Below are positions 17,943 through 28,292 of a stretch of DNA of 64,000 bases, in pieces. The stretch spans positions 2,294,001 through 2,358,000 of the forward strand of contig JAVTVJ010000068.1 of the NCBI GenBank assembly GCA_034509425.1. Reading direction: 5' to 3'. How positions within the stretch are numbered: position 1 is the first letter of the stretch; each line of letters begins with the position of its first letter. The notes below the pieces were generated by a model. That model saw nothing but the letters and a program-made list of their open reading frames with translations, was not told where the DNA came from and did not search any database. The DNA comes from Eopsaltria australis. Lineage: Eukaryota > Chordata > Aves > Passeriformes > Petroicidae. The position numbers were made by a program, and so were the translations under genes.

Positions 17943-20900
17943 GTACCTTGTGCAAAGATGTCAAATGCCTTGCCATTTATCTTGCTCTTCATATTCCCAA
18001 TGCTGCTGTCAGGGGCTTGGTATCCCAAAACTTTACCCTGTGATGTTCAGTCTTCAGAAGGTGCTGTGACAGTGGACTGCACCGACCGGCGCCTTACAGA
18101 AGTCCCCAGAGGGATCCCTGGAAATGCTACTAACCTCACCCTGAGTATTAACCATATTCCCCAAATCTATCCAACATCCTTTGATCATCTTCAAAACCTC
18201 CAGGAGATTGACTTCAGATGTAACTGTGTGCCTCCCAAACTGGGGCCCAAAGATCATGTGTGCACCAGCAGACTGAAGATCGAGAATGGCAGTTTTGCTG
18301 CCCTGACAAGATTGAAGTCATTGTATTTGGATGCAAACCAGCTGGCGGAAATACCCCGAGGTCTTCCTGCTACTTTAACCCTACTGAGCCTGGAAGCAAA
18401 CAATATCTTTTCTATCCAAAAAGCCAGCTTCTCAGAGCTAGGAAACATAGAGGTATTGTATCTTGGACAGAACTGTTACTACCGCAATCCATGCAATGTT
18501 TCATTTGAAATTGAGCAAACAGCCTTTCTGGGGCTGAAAAAGTTAACAATACTATCCCTGAAGGCCAACAACTTAACACATATTCCACCCAATTTGTCGT
18601 CTACTTTAAAGGAATTGTATATTTACAACAACATGATTCAAGAAATTCAAGAACAGGATTTAAGTGGCCTTTCCAACCTAGAAATTCTCGATCTAAGTGG
18701 CAATTGCCCACGTTGCTATAATGCCCCATATCCTTGCATTCCCTGTCCCAAGAGCTCAATTCAGATACACTCAAAGGCTTTTGATTCTTTGGAAAATTTA
18801 AGAGTTTTGCGACTTCACAGTAACTCTCTTCAAAGCATACCCAGCAGCTGGTTTAAAAACATCAAGAATCTCAAAGAACTTGACCTCTCCCAAAATTTCC
18901 TCATGAGGGAGATTGGAGATGCTCAGTTTTTGACATTTCTGCCCAGCCTTGTGCAGCTTGATCTGTCCTTTAATTTTGAACTGAAGATGTACTCTCCCTT
19001 CTTGAACCTTTCAAAGACATTTTCTTCTCTTTCTAACCTGGAAACGCTGAGGCTCAAGGGTTATGTCTTTAAAGAACTGAGAGCAAAAGACCTACATCCG
19101 CTGCTCAGTCTTAGGAATCTAACCATGTTGGATCTCGGGACTAATTTTATTAAAGTTGCAGATCTGACAGTGTTTAAAGAATTCCCAGCTCTTAAGTTCA
19201 TTGACCTCTCTGTGAATAAAATTTCTCCTTCTTCAGGGGAAAACAACTTCTGTGGATTTTACTCTAATCCTGGCATTTCAGTTGAGCAATACAACAGGCA
19301 AGTACAACAAGAGATGCATTATTTCAGGTATGATGTGTACGGGCGAAGTTGCCGTTCCAAAGACAGAGAGTCATCTTCCTACCAATCTTTAGTTAAGGAA
19401 GATTGCCTTAACTATGGAAAAACTCTGGATTTAAGCAGAAACAATGTATTTTTTGTTAACCCCCCAGACTTCCATGGACTTAGCTCCCTCAAATGTCTCA
19501 ACTTGTCAGGTAATGCAATAAGTCAAACTTTAAATGGAAGTGAATTCTCTTACCTGTCTGGATTGAAATATCTGGATTTTTCTAACAACAGGGTTGATTT
19601 GCTCTACCAAACTGCTTTCAAAGAACTAAAACTTTTAGAAATTCTAGATCTGAGCAATAACAGGTATTATTTTCTGGCAGAAGGTGTTTCTCATGTGCTT
19701 AGTTTCATGAAAAACCTGGCCCATTTGAGGAAGCTGATGATGAATGAGAATGACATTTCTACCACTCTTGATACTGGACTGGAAAGTCAATCTCTTCGAA
19801 TTTTAGAATTCAGAGGAAATCGTTTAGATGCTCTCTGGAAGGATGGCAATGAACAATATTTTTCCTTCTTCAAGAATCTGACCAGCCTGGAGGAACTGGA
19901 TATTTCCTTCAACTCACTCAGTTTTTTGCCTGATCGTGTTTTTCAAGAAATGCCTCCTGGTCTCAAGATCCTCAATTTAACAAATAATCAACTGAAGAGT
20001 TTCAAGTGGGGAAACCTCCCCTCTCTGAAGAACCTGGTAACTCTGGACCTGAGCAATAACCTACTGGCTAGTGTTCCCCGAGAACTGTCCAATTGCACTT
20101 CATCACTCCAAGAACTGATGCTCCGAAACAATCGTATTCAGCGGTTAACAAAATACTTCCTCAGAGGTGCTTTTCAATTGAGGTACTTGGACCTCAGCTC
20201 CAACAAGATTGAAATAATTAAGAGATCTAGCTTTCCTGAAAATGTCATTAACAACCTGAAGATGCTCCTTTTGCACAACAATCCTTTTAAGTGTAACTGT
20301 GAGGCTGTGTGGTTTGTCTGGTGGATCAATCGGACACAGGTGACCATTCCTCTTCTGGCCACCGACGTGACCTGTGCTGGCCCAGGGGCACATAAGGGAA
20401 GGAGCGTGGTTTTCTTGGATCTGTACACCTGTGAGCTGGACACGTCGTATTTGATCCTGTATGCTCTGTCAGCATCAACCGTCCTTGGCTTGATGGTGTT
20501 CGCCGTGATGAGCCATCTCTACTTCTGGGATGTGTGGTACAGTTACCATTACTGCACAGCCAAGCTGAAGGGCTATCGGCGCTTGTCTTCACCAGATGCT
20601 TGCTACGATGCCTTCATTGCCTATGACAATGAAGATCCAGCTGTGAATGAGTGGGTGCTGCAAGAACTGGTTGAAAGGCTGGAAAACCAAAAAGCCAGGC
20701 AGTTCAATTTATGCCTGGAAGGAAGGGACTGGCTCCCAGGACAGCCAGTCTTTGACAACCTTTCTCAGAGCATTCAGCTGAGCAAGAAGACCATATTTGT
20801 GCTGACCAACAGGTATATTAAAAGTGGCCGCTTCAAGACAACATTTTACATGGCTCATCAGCGGCTTCTAGATGAAAAAATGGATGTCATTATCTTGATA

Positions 20901-21083
20901 TTTCTTGAGAAAGTCTTGCAGAAGTCCCGCTATGTCCGTCTGAGGAAGAGGCTGTGCAGAAGTTCTGTCCTGGAATGGCCAACTAATCCTCAGTCTCAGC
21001 CCTACTTCTGGCAGTGCCTGAAAAATGCCATAGCTACGAGCAATTCACTGGCTTACAACAAGCTTCTCCAAGAAACTGTTTAG
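17943..21083 (+). CDS. TLR7: Toll-like receptor 7, copy A (main coding exon)
   Basis: Endosomal receptor for single-stranded RNA and guanosine that signals through MyD88 to interferon and NF-kB. Numbering is from Met at 17958 (1041 residues); the likely start is at 14011, adding MVPCAK. Visible parts: hydrophobic signal peptide to about residue 20, then WYPKTLPCD; a long run of leucine-rich repeats; the long Z-loop insert (about 424-487, Cys465 and Cys483) where family members are proteolytically processed; an LRR C-cap with CNCEAVWFVWW; a transmembrane segment about 830-852; and a TIR domain about 882-1035 with YDAFIAYD, the BB-loop RDWLPGQP and the FW box at 1017-1018. No stop or frameshift; the length is normal for TLR7. 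About 30 residues differ from copy B, all between 43 and 708. Expected partners are UNC93B1 and MyD88. Confidence 0.96.
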   Translation, partial: VPCAKMSNALPFILLFIFPMLLSGAWYPKTLPCDVQSSEGAVTVDCTDRRLTEVPRGIPGNATNLTLSINHIPQIYPTSFDHLQNLQEIDFRCNCVPPKLGPKDHVCTSRLKIENGSFAALTRLKSLYLDANQLAEIPRGLPATLTLLSLEANNIFSIQKASFSELGNIEVLYLGQNCYYRNPCNVSFEIEQTAFLGLKKLTILSLKANNLTHIPPNLSSTLKELYIYNNMIQEIQEQDLSGLSNLEILDLSGNCPRCYNAPYPCIPCPKSSIQIHSKAFDSLENLRVLRLHSNSLQSIPSSWFKNIKNLKELDLSQNFLMREIGDAQFLTFLPSLVQLDLSFNFELKMYSPFLNLSKTFSSLSNLETLRLKGYVFKELRAKDLHPLLSLRNLTMLDLGTNFIKVADLTVFKEFPALKFIDLSVNKISPSSGENNFCGFYSNPGISVEQYNRQVQQEMHYFRYDVYGRSCRSKDRESSSYQSLVKEDCLNYGKTLDLSRNNVFFVNPPDFHGLSSLKCLNLSGNAISQTLNGSEFSYLSGLKYLDFSNNRVDLLYQTAFKELKLLEILDLSNNRYYFLAEGVSHVLSFMKNLAHLRKLMMNENDISTTLDTGLESQSLRILEFRGNRLDALWKDGNEQYFSFFKNLTSLEELDISFNSLSFLPDRVFQEMPPGLKILNLTNNQLKSFKWGNLPSLKNLVTLDLSNNLLASVPRELSNCTSSLQELMLRNNRIQRLTKYFLRGAFQLRYLDLSSNKIEIIKRSSFPENVINNLKMLLLHNNPFKCNCEAVWFVWWINRTQVTIPLLATDVTCAGPGAHKGRSVVFLDLYTCELDTSYLILYALSASTVLGLMVFAVMSHLYFWDVWYSYHYCTAKLKGYRRLSSPDACYDAFIAYDNEDPAVNEWVLQELVERLENQKARQFNLCLEGRDWLPGQPVFDNLSQSIQLSKKTIFVLTNRYIKSGRFKTTFYMAHQRLLDEKMDVIILIFLEKVLQKSRYVRLRKRLCRSSVLEWPTNPQSQPYFWQCLKNAIATSNSLAYNKLLQETV

Positions 21084-21370
21084 TTCTACCTCTTCTCTTA
21101 AATATTGTTATGATACACATTCACGTTGCTTGGCACTTTTTAGTGCACAGCACGAGGTTATGCACTACCCCATGGAAGTCACTGTTGCAGAAAATCACCA
21201 CTTCCAGATTTTATTTCACTATAGGCCTCCAACATCTCCTGTGGTTGGGTCAAGTGTGGGTTAGACACCTGGTCAACACGCTCGAGTACACAGAGTGAAG
21301 GAGTAGTTGGATCATGCCTAAAGTTGCTGCTGTTCCGACACTGTTGGAATAAATGTGATTTAATAAAAAT
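21084..21370 (+). other. TLR7: TLR7 copy A 3' UTR with two poly(A) signals
   Basis: AATAAA hexamers lie at 21348-21353 and 21362-21367, about 265-280 bp after the stop. Identity to copy B collapses within about 25 bp of the stop codon, so the two mRNAs should have different 3' UTRs and can be told apart there. Confidence 0.7.
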
Positions 21371-21877
21371 GTATAGTTTCTCTATTTGCTGTATTTATGA
21401 AAATCAAGAAAAGAAGCCATTGCTGACACATTTGTGTCAGAAAATAGCTTTAGAAAAGCTCATTCTTTGATCTTAGGACTTGGGAAAATAAAAGATTTCT
21501 TATTTTTTCATCTTAGGCTTACAGCTTCTGAGTCTACCACTTCTGTCTGAGTGAGCAAACTGGGGAAAGCAAATTCTGTTGGGACTGCTGTCAGGGGCTT
21601 GGGTCTGGTACAGGAACTGTCCCGTTGTTGCACTGTCAAAAAGCTCACAAATCGGAAAGATTTGGAAATATGTGTGTGGACTGAAGTGGGAAGACAAGTG
21701 AGATACAAGTTCAGAAGATCTTGTAGGCTGTAGTGGAAAGCAGTTATAAGATAAAGGAATTCCTTGTGCATGGAGCTGCTGCATAGGTGCAAGGAGAGGG
21801 AGCAGGACAGCAGACAGGCAGAGGGAGAGGAAAAAGGCAGATGGAGAATATCAGTTAAACCAAAGAGACAAAGAACT

Positions 21878-21918
21878 CCAGGTCCCTTCCAACCCAAGCC
21901 ATTCTATGATTCTGTGAC
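21878..21918 (+). mobile_element. CR1 3'-terminal scrap
   Basis: A short match to the conserved CR1 tail (caggtcccttccaacccaag followed by an ATTCTATGATTCT-type octamer end). It lies inside the 3' flank of unit A at the place where unit B carries about 600 bp more sequence. Confidence 0.6.
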
Positions 21919-22184
21919 CTCAGCTGCCTCTGGCAGTTCCTTGCCTAGCTTTTCTGTCAAGTCCTTTCTTTAAATTGTCCCTTTTTGATTTAGTTATAGG
22001 CATGCAGACAGACAAGAACACAAAAGCAAACAAGAAAACTAATTTTCATATAATATTACAGACAATAAGGAATTTTTTCCTCCAAATTATCATAGTGCTG
22101 TTATTGATTTACAACAGAAGCAAGAGAAAGATTAGGGCCTGTTTAGAAGAGTGGATGTTTTATGATTTTATTTTAACATTGGAA

Positions 22185-22826
22185 GGAGGATCTGAGGAAC
22201 TAAAGGCCTGTCAGCCTGATATGAATGCCAGTGAAGGTCATAGAGATGATCATCATGAATGCCATCATGCAATAAGTATAGGACAACCAGGGTATAAGGT
22301 CCAGCTACCATGGGTTTATGAAAGGCAGGTCTTGCTTGACTGGCCTAGTCTCCCTCTGTGACAAAATGACATGCTTAGTAGATGAGGAAAAGGCTGTGGA
22401 TGTTGTCTATCTAGACTTTAGTAAATCCTTTTACATAATTCTCCACAGCATTGTTTAGCCAGGAGAAAAGGTGGCTCAGGGGAGACCTTATCACTTTCTA
22501 CAACCACCTGAAAGGAGCCTGTACTCAGTGGCAGTCAGTCTTTTCTCCCATGCAGAAAGTGACAGGATGAAAGGAAATGGACTGGAGTTGCACCAGAGGA
22601 GGCTTACATTAGATATTAGGAAAAAAATTTCATGGAAAGGGTTGTCAAGCAATGCAACAGACTGCTCTGGGAAGTAGTGGAGTCACCATCCCCAGAAGTG
22701 TTCAAAAAACATGTGGAATGGCACTTGAGAATATGTTTTAATAGTGAACATAGTCATGGTTCTGGGTTGATGATTAGACTTGATGATCCTAAAGTCTTTC
22801 CAACCTTAATTACTCTATGATGCTGT
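22185..22826 (+). mobile_element. CR1 retrotransposon fragment with internal deletion
   Basis: On the plus strand it begins in CR1 reverse transcriptase (a GSEELKACQPD-like motif, and DVVYLDFSKSF near 22400). It then jumps at about 22455 to the CR1 C-terminus and 3' UTR (a RGDLITFYNHLKGACT-like motif, then a LRLDDPK-type tail). The end near 22820 resembles the CR1 terminal octamers. It sits exactly where homology between units A and B stops. Confidence 0.8.
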
Positions 22827-22829
22827 GGT

Positions 22830-23307
22830 TGTGTTTGCAAAGCAATGATTTTAAGTTCAACTACTTTGTGCTCATTGTGACTGAGACAGTCACCAATCAC
22901 CACTTTGCCCATGAATCCCTCTCTGTTTCCAAACAACAAATCTAGGTGGGCACCTTTCCTACTCAGTTCCCTTAATACCTCTATCAAGAAATTATCTTCA
23001 ATATACTTCAGAACTGCTTGTGTCCATTGTATGGTGTTCCCAATTGATGTCTGGGAAGTTAAGATCACCCATAAAGACAAGGACCTAGAGGTATTCTTTA
23101 ATTCTTTATGGAATAATTCCTCAGTGTCATGGTCCCAGATGGGTGGTTGATAGTATACTCCCACAGCAGCACACCTCTTCATCCTTCCCAGAGACTCTCA
23201 ACTATGACATCACCAACTGTAGGCACTATACACTGCAACCCCTCACTCATATAAAGAGCCATCCCCTGACTTGCCTGCCCTGCCTATCCTTCCTGAAGAG
23301 CCAATAA
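22830..23307 (-). mobile_element. CR1 retrotransposon fragment, endonuclease region
   Basis: On the minus strand it encodes a CR1 ORF2 endonuclease piece: VGVYYQPP, then a KYIEDNFLIEVLRELSRKGA-type motif, then HLDLLFGNREG. It is inverted relative to the neighbouring CR1 at 22185-22826. Its outer edge abuts the first base of homology between unit B and unit A. Confidence 0.85.
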
Positions 23308-24449
23308 CTATAACACAATAACATAATGAATCAACAGTATTGTTTATTTCGTAAAGAAATTTCTTAAATGTAAGATCATTTAACGCACATTACTGTGCAG
23401 GTAAGTTGTTAAGAACCTTGAAGTCCAGGGTCACATAATTATACCAAAGTTTACACCTAAGCACTGCACAAAAGGCATACAGTACACTTAATGCACGGTA
23501 TCAGTTCAGTTGCTTTATACATCAGATCTTTGTTTCAAACAACGTGCTGAATTGTTTGCCTTCCCTATGCACAACTACTATAAATAAGCTTCAAAATTAC
23601 TTGTGGCAAGAGATTGCTTGTACTTCTATTCTTTTGAAACTCTTTTTGGAGACCGTGCCCTGCACAGGTCAAATAAAGAAGAATATAGGCATTGACTCTC
23701 ATGTGAACCGTGTTCACAAATCATACTCCAGCTGTCTTGAACATAAGGATGAATTGTTAATCACACCAGACTGGTAAACATCTTCATAATAAGATCATCC
23801 TTCTTTTTATGGTCTGACAGAAGAGACACAATGTCTACATTTCCTTGGGAGTCAGAGTTGCATTTCATGAGCAGTTTGAAAGTTTGTGTTTCTCGGATTG
23901 TTGGAAGCAAACCCACTCAACTACATTTAACAGGAGGAGATGGGGAAAGAGCAGAAGGAAAATTGTAGAACTAATCTTACTGTATGAGCTGTCTGTGTAC
24001 CCAAAATGCATATGAAGAGTTACAGGTGACTTCCAACAGCTCTGTGAAAACTGTCCCCATTTTGGCAGAATTCAAAGCCATGGGAACAGAAAATGGTGAG
24101 GTCTTTGGTGTTTAAATCTCTGTGCTCCCTGATCCATGCCTGGATTCTGGTCTAAAGATCTGACAGTTCAGCCTGGCGGGAAACATTTATCTCTCAAAAG
24201 CATTCTTTTGAGACAACTAAAAAAGTACCCCATTGAGTAGCAGAAATTAGATGATTTAGCTCATATTTGTGTGTAAACCTTCTTTTGACTCATTCCACTG
24301 CCCTAGTGCAAGTACACATTTTTGGCTTTCTCGGTAAGAGCATTTGATTTTTGCAGCTTTGCTGTAAGTTCTTTTCATAGACTCCAGGGGTTTTAAATGT
24401 CAAACACTCAGAGCCTGTTTCTGAGGCAGTGGACTACAGGGAGTGAAAC

Positions 24450-26400
24450 CTGAGTGTGTTTTCACAGTGCAAGTCCCTGTCTCAGTTGTTAGTCAGGCGG
24501 CCCTTGTCAGCGCTGGTGCTCTGCGGTCTCTGCTGTGTTGTGTGTTGGTGGCAGCCAAGGCCCCACCCATCCGGGCTGCGGGAGGATCGGGAGGGCAGGT
24601 TCAGAGCAGCTTCTGGTTAGAGGTAAAGCTCCTGGGTAGACATGAAGCCAGGCTAATAAGTTAAGAAACAAAAGGGCAAATGATACAAAAGGGATTACTC
24701 ACCACCTCCTGGCAGCAGACCAGTGCTCAGCTAGCCTCTGAGTGATGGCTGCTTTAGCTAAATCCTAAATCCACATCCTGCCGCCACACCCCTCTCAGTT
24801 TTATTGCTGGGCTTGGAACCTTAATGGCATGAGTTATGCCTTTAGTCAGCTGGGCCTCCTAATCGTGGCTGTGCCCCCTCGCAGAGTCCCAGAGTCTTGC
24901 TCACTCACAGCCTGCTCACCAAGTGTGAGATGTGGAGAAGGCCTTGAGGCTCTTCTGCAAGTTCCCCAGCAGGCATAATGCTGGTGTGTAATCCACACTG
25001 CTTTGGTCACCAGTCTGTACCAGGGCACTGCAGGGCTGCTGTGCAGAAAACGGGCTCCATCCCAGCCAGACCCAGAATGGTTGCGAGTGACAAACGAGGT
25101 GTGATTGTGGATACTCACGTCTCTCTTTTCCAGGCCTGTGTTGAGCTATACTTGTAAGAAAAGGTAAAAGAAGGCAAAGAATAAAAGAAATTGCACAGAA
25201 TAGGCAGATCATCAGGACTTGCCAAATTCCCTGCTCAGATAAGGCGTTGTGCCCCCATGCATGTGCATACACATATCTGCTCTTACTAGAAGGATCCATA
25301 ATGGATGGCTTTCATCCCACGCTAAGGGAAGAGCTCGTCTTTGCCAGAATAATGATGGTGCTATATAGTTACAATGACAGCATTTTTGATAGAATATTAT
25401 GATTAGTATAGCACATAAATTATTATTATTAAAATGCTATGGGATTTCTGCAAAACAAATCAACATGGTATAAGCTATAAGTAGTGTAATACAGAATTTA
25501 TAATACATTTTAATGTATAATTTCCAGTCACCTAAATCCTAACTTAACTTACAGTGCCTAGTGACTTGAACCCTGTGCAGATCAAGTCAAATCTTAGTCC
25601 ATGCTTTGCTCTATCAATATAACAATTATACTTAGACTCTCAAAACATTTAAAAAAATGAGTCACTCCCTCCATCCTCAGAGGATGCCAACAATTGTGGA
25701 GGCATCCCTGCTACTGGAGGTTGATGAGTTTCACTGTCCAGCAGCAGCTCTGGTTCAAGTTCCCCCTTATGCCTCATAACTGGTTGGGTCTCTAGATTGT
25801 GGGCTGGTGCACTTTACGTCCCTCTTCCGTGGGGGCCTGGTGGGTCAGGGGCCTGGGACCCTCCAGGACAGGAAGGAGGGGAGCAGTCACCTGGTGCCCA
25901 GGAACCTTGAGGATGGGAGGAGAAAAAATTGTTTTTCTGAGTTTTCTGCTGGGTTCACAGAACCTTCAGGGCCTGAGAATGAGGTGAAGGGTAATGAAGA
26001 TGTGATCTGCTCAGTGAGAGGTGATGGCTGCTTGCCTCATAAATTGGCATTAATTAACACCATGAGCAGGGGTTGGACCAGGGTGTACCAGTGGCAGTGG
26101 CACACATCAACACTTCACTTCTAGAGTGACTTTTCAGGGAAGGCAAGAATGGAGCATGTGCCACTGCCTCTCAGCTCTGAAGAGAGGCCCGATCCCACCA
26201 AGGCTTGCAGGAGTAGGGTTCAGAAAACAGTGGCATGAAAGAAAAGGGAAAATCTGGCTCCAGCGCAGGATCTAGGGATGCCGGGGAGGAAGGTTACCAG
26301 GCTGGGAGTGGAAGCCTGCACCACTGTAAATGGCAGGGCTTTGGCCTTTGTTAAACAAGTAAAACCACTTAGAACACTGTGCTGTGATGTATCTGCAACT
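24450..26400. other. Unit B-specific insertion, unassigned
   Basis: Homology to unit A stops at 24449 after a shared 'gtggactacagggagtgaaa' run and resumes near 26400. The first part is LTR-like (listed separately). The rest has small open frames, the longest visible at 25807-26124 on the plus strand, without motifs I recognise. It could be retroviral internal sequence too decayed to name. Confidence 0.4.
24690..25080. mobile_element. Endogenous retrovirus LTR-like remnant
   Basis: Contains features typical of a widespread avian ERV LTR: a 'cagttttattgctgggcttg' run, then a 'gtcagctgggcctcctaatc' run, then an AGAAGGCCTTGAGGCTC-type segment and a terminal CATCCCAGCCAGACCCAG-type end. No coding viral gene is visible. 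Boundaries are approximate. Confidence 0.5.
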
Positions 26401-26728
26401 ATATCTAGATGTATACAATATATAGACTATACAAAATACATTCTTATTGCATGTAGGTGTTTTGCATGTGTAAATATACATACATAGAGGGAGACAAGAA
26501 ATCAATCCATTTCAAGTGCAGTTCATGATATTAAAATTAAAATAACCTCTACTGAATAGTAGCCCTCACAGATAGAAATGTCATGCACTGTTGTCAAAAA
26601 GGCAATATCAAGGCCTAAAATAAATGAGAAAATTATGTCTCATGGTCTTTAGAACTCCTTAAATTGACGTACATGCATGTTTAATGTGATCTGTGTTACA
26701 GTTGCTTGCCTGCCATAATCTTAAGCTA

Positions 26729-27478
26729 TTATGTCACATGGAGCTGCTCTCCTGCTATGTGATTTGTGTGGGTGCAGCAGTGTCTGAGTTCCATGTTGTC
26801 TTGCAGAGGCTGTTCCAGTGCTCCCTCAGTGCTCTTGCCTGAAGATGACTTCACAAACCATGTCAAGATTACCTACATGAAACATGAAAAAAGGCTAGGA
26901 ATATCATCACTAAGAAGCAGAATTTGAGGATGTCCCACTTACAAGTGCCCAAGCTTCCTCTGAACCTGCCACTTTTAGGATTTGCCACCAGTTTCTGCAT
27001 TGTTGTGCACCATCACTTCCAGCATCATTGCCTTGGCATTTCTCATCATCCCCCAGAGAAAGGAAGGAATGATGTCTGTGGCTACTCCATCTTACCTGCC
27101 CCTGAGGAAGGAGCAAGCAGAAGGGGCACAGTTGCAGTGCTGACCCTGGAGAACTAGGAAAACAGCTCCATTTTATTTCAGCTATTTCTGGATGCCTTCT
27201 GGCTCCCTTGAAGGTAACTCACTTTCAAAAACAAGACTGCTGGGCACCTTTGCTTTCATCAAACAATTTGAACCTGTTGTAAACCAAGAGGTCAGTCTTG
27301 GCACTGAGGTAGCCTGGGGCAGCCTGAGCTTTCAGAAAAGGCAGTGTCTGTTTCTGTGGTATTAGTGGCTCCCTCGGCCATATCTCAGCACCCTGGGCAA
27401 TTTGGGTAAGCTTTTAACGCAGAGCTGTCAGAGTGTCCTCCCTCACCAGGGCCCTGAGTGATTCCTCTGCCTTTGTTG
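26729..27478 (+). repeat. High-identity upstream block, unit B copy
   Basis: Partner of 10231-10980. Only scattered single-base differences are seen, then identity drops sharply right after CTGCCTTTGTTGT at its right end. Its position relative to TLR7 copy B (about 1.7 kb before the start-codon exon) parallels copy A after allowing for private insertions. Confidence 0.7.
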
Positions 27479-28280
27479 TGGACCAGTCTATTTTTAGTGC
27501 CTGCAAATACATTTCTGCAAAGGCTATCAGCAACATCAGTTTGAAAATTCAACTTACGTTTTTCAAAAACTGAGCAAGGTAACTGGTTTTCTTGAATAAT
27601 TTTGTGGGTTAATTATGCCATGTTACATTGAACGCTGTATTAACCATGAATAGATGGAGTTGTAACCTTATTCTTGAAATCAGGGTCAGCACTTTAGAGA
27701 AAAGACATTGCAGCAAGACTTTTCAACTCTAAGTAAACTATCAAGATTTAAAAAAACCACAGTCGAATCTTGATTTTGGCATATAAGATAAAGCAGCCTC
27801 CTGTAGACAAAGGGAAAAAAAAAGGAAATGTGAGTTCACCAATCTGATTACAAGCCGACTGTCAACCAGACTCATAGATGAAGGATTAAGAGAATTAAGG
27901 ACTCCTGCCTTATTTGAAATTATTTTCCTCGCTCACAGCAGCAGCAATATACATTTGCTGTTACCAGAGGGTCTTCCCCTAACATGTGATGTACTAGGAA
28001 GTACTTTTCTGCTTTCAGTTACTTTGTGTTTCAGAGGAGGCAACAGAGATTTTGTGCAATTTCTGAGGCAAACTTAACTTTTAAAATCAGCAGATCAGTG
28101 ACTCCCAGTGCCTCTAAAAAACAAATTACAGATCAGAAGTTCTGTAGTTCTGAAAGCTCCCCCTGCATGTACCTTGCCCCCATCTCTGAAGGGAATTATT
28201 TCTGTATTTTGCTTCCCACATTTCATAGGTAAAAAAAAATAAAGCTAGGAAGTGCTGTGCATTTTATTAGCTAAAGCTGT

Positions 28281-28292
28281 AGTTTCACTTTA
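28281..28292 (+). promoter_or_regulatory. ISRE-like element upstream of TLR7 copy B
   Basis: AGTTTCACTTTA with the same flanks as the site at 11955 (TAGCTAAAGCTG before it, ..CA..GAATTGAAA after it). The core survives in both duplication units although the last base differs. This is a candidate IRF/ISGF3 site only. Confidence 0.3.

Larger units (their letters stand above)
7663..22180 (+). repeat. Segmental duplication unit A (contains TLR7 copy A)
   Basis: This is a direct tandem repeat of unit B (23308-36318). Collinear matching blocks by eye, A to B: 7663-8431 to 23308-24449; 9625-9715 to about 26400-26515; 10100-15657 to 26640-31570; 17783-21107 to 31571-34880; 21560-22180 to 35080-36318. 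Flanking identity looks like roughly 75-85 percent, far below the coding exon. Insertions private to A are CR1 pieces at 8432-9615 and 9715-10085, about 0.8 kb at 12285-13078, and 15658-17782 (or deletions in B). Confidence 0.85.

Noticed and set aside
18054..18508. Short open frames overlapping the TLR7 exons in other frames and on the minus strand
   Set aside because: They are shadows of the long TLR7 reading frame and recur in copy B only through identity.
22754..23182. 142-codon minus-strand open frame that could pass for a gene
   Set aside because: Its translation is a CR1 endonuclease fragment (VGVYYQPP, DNFLIEVLRELSRKG), so it is transposon debris.
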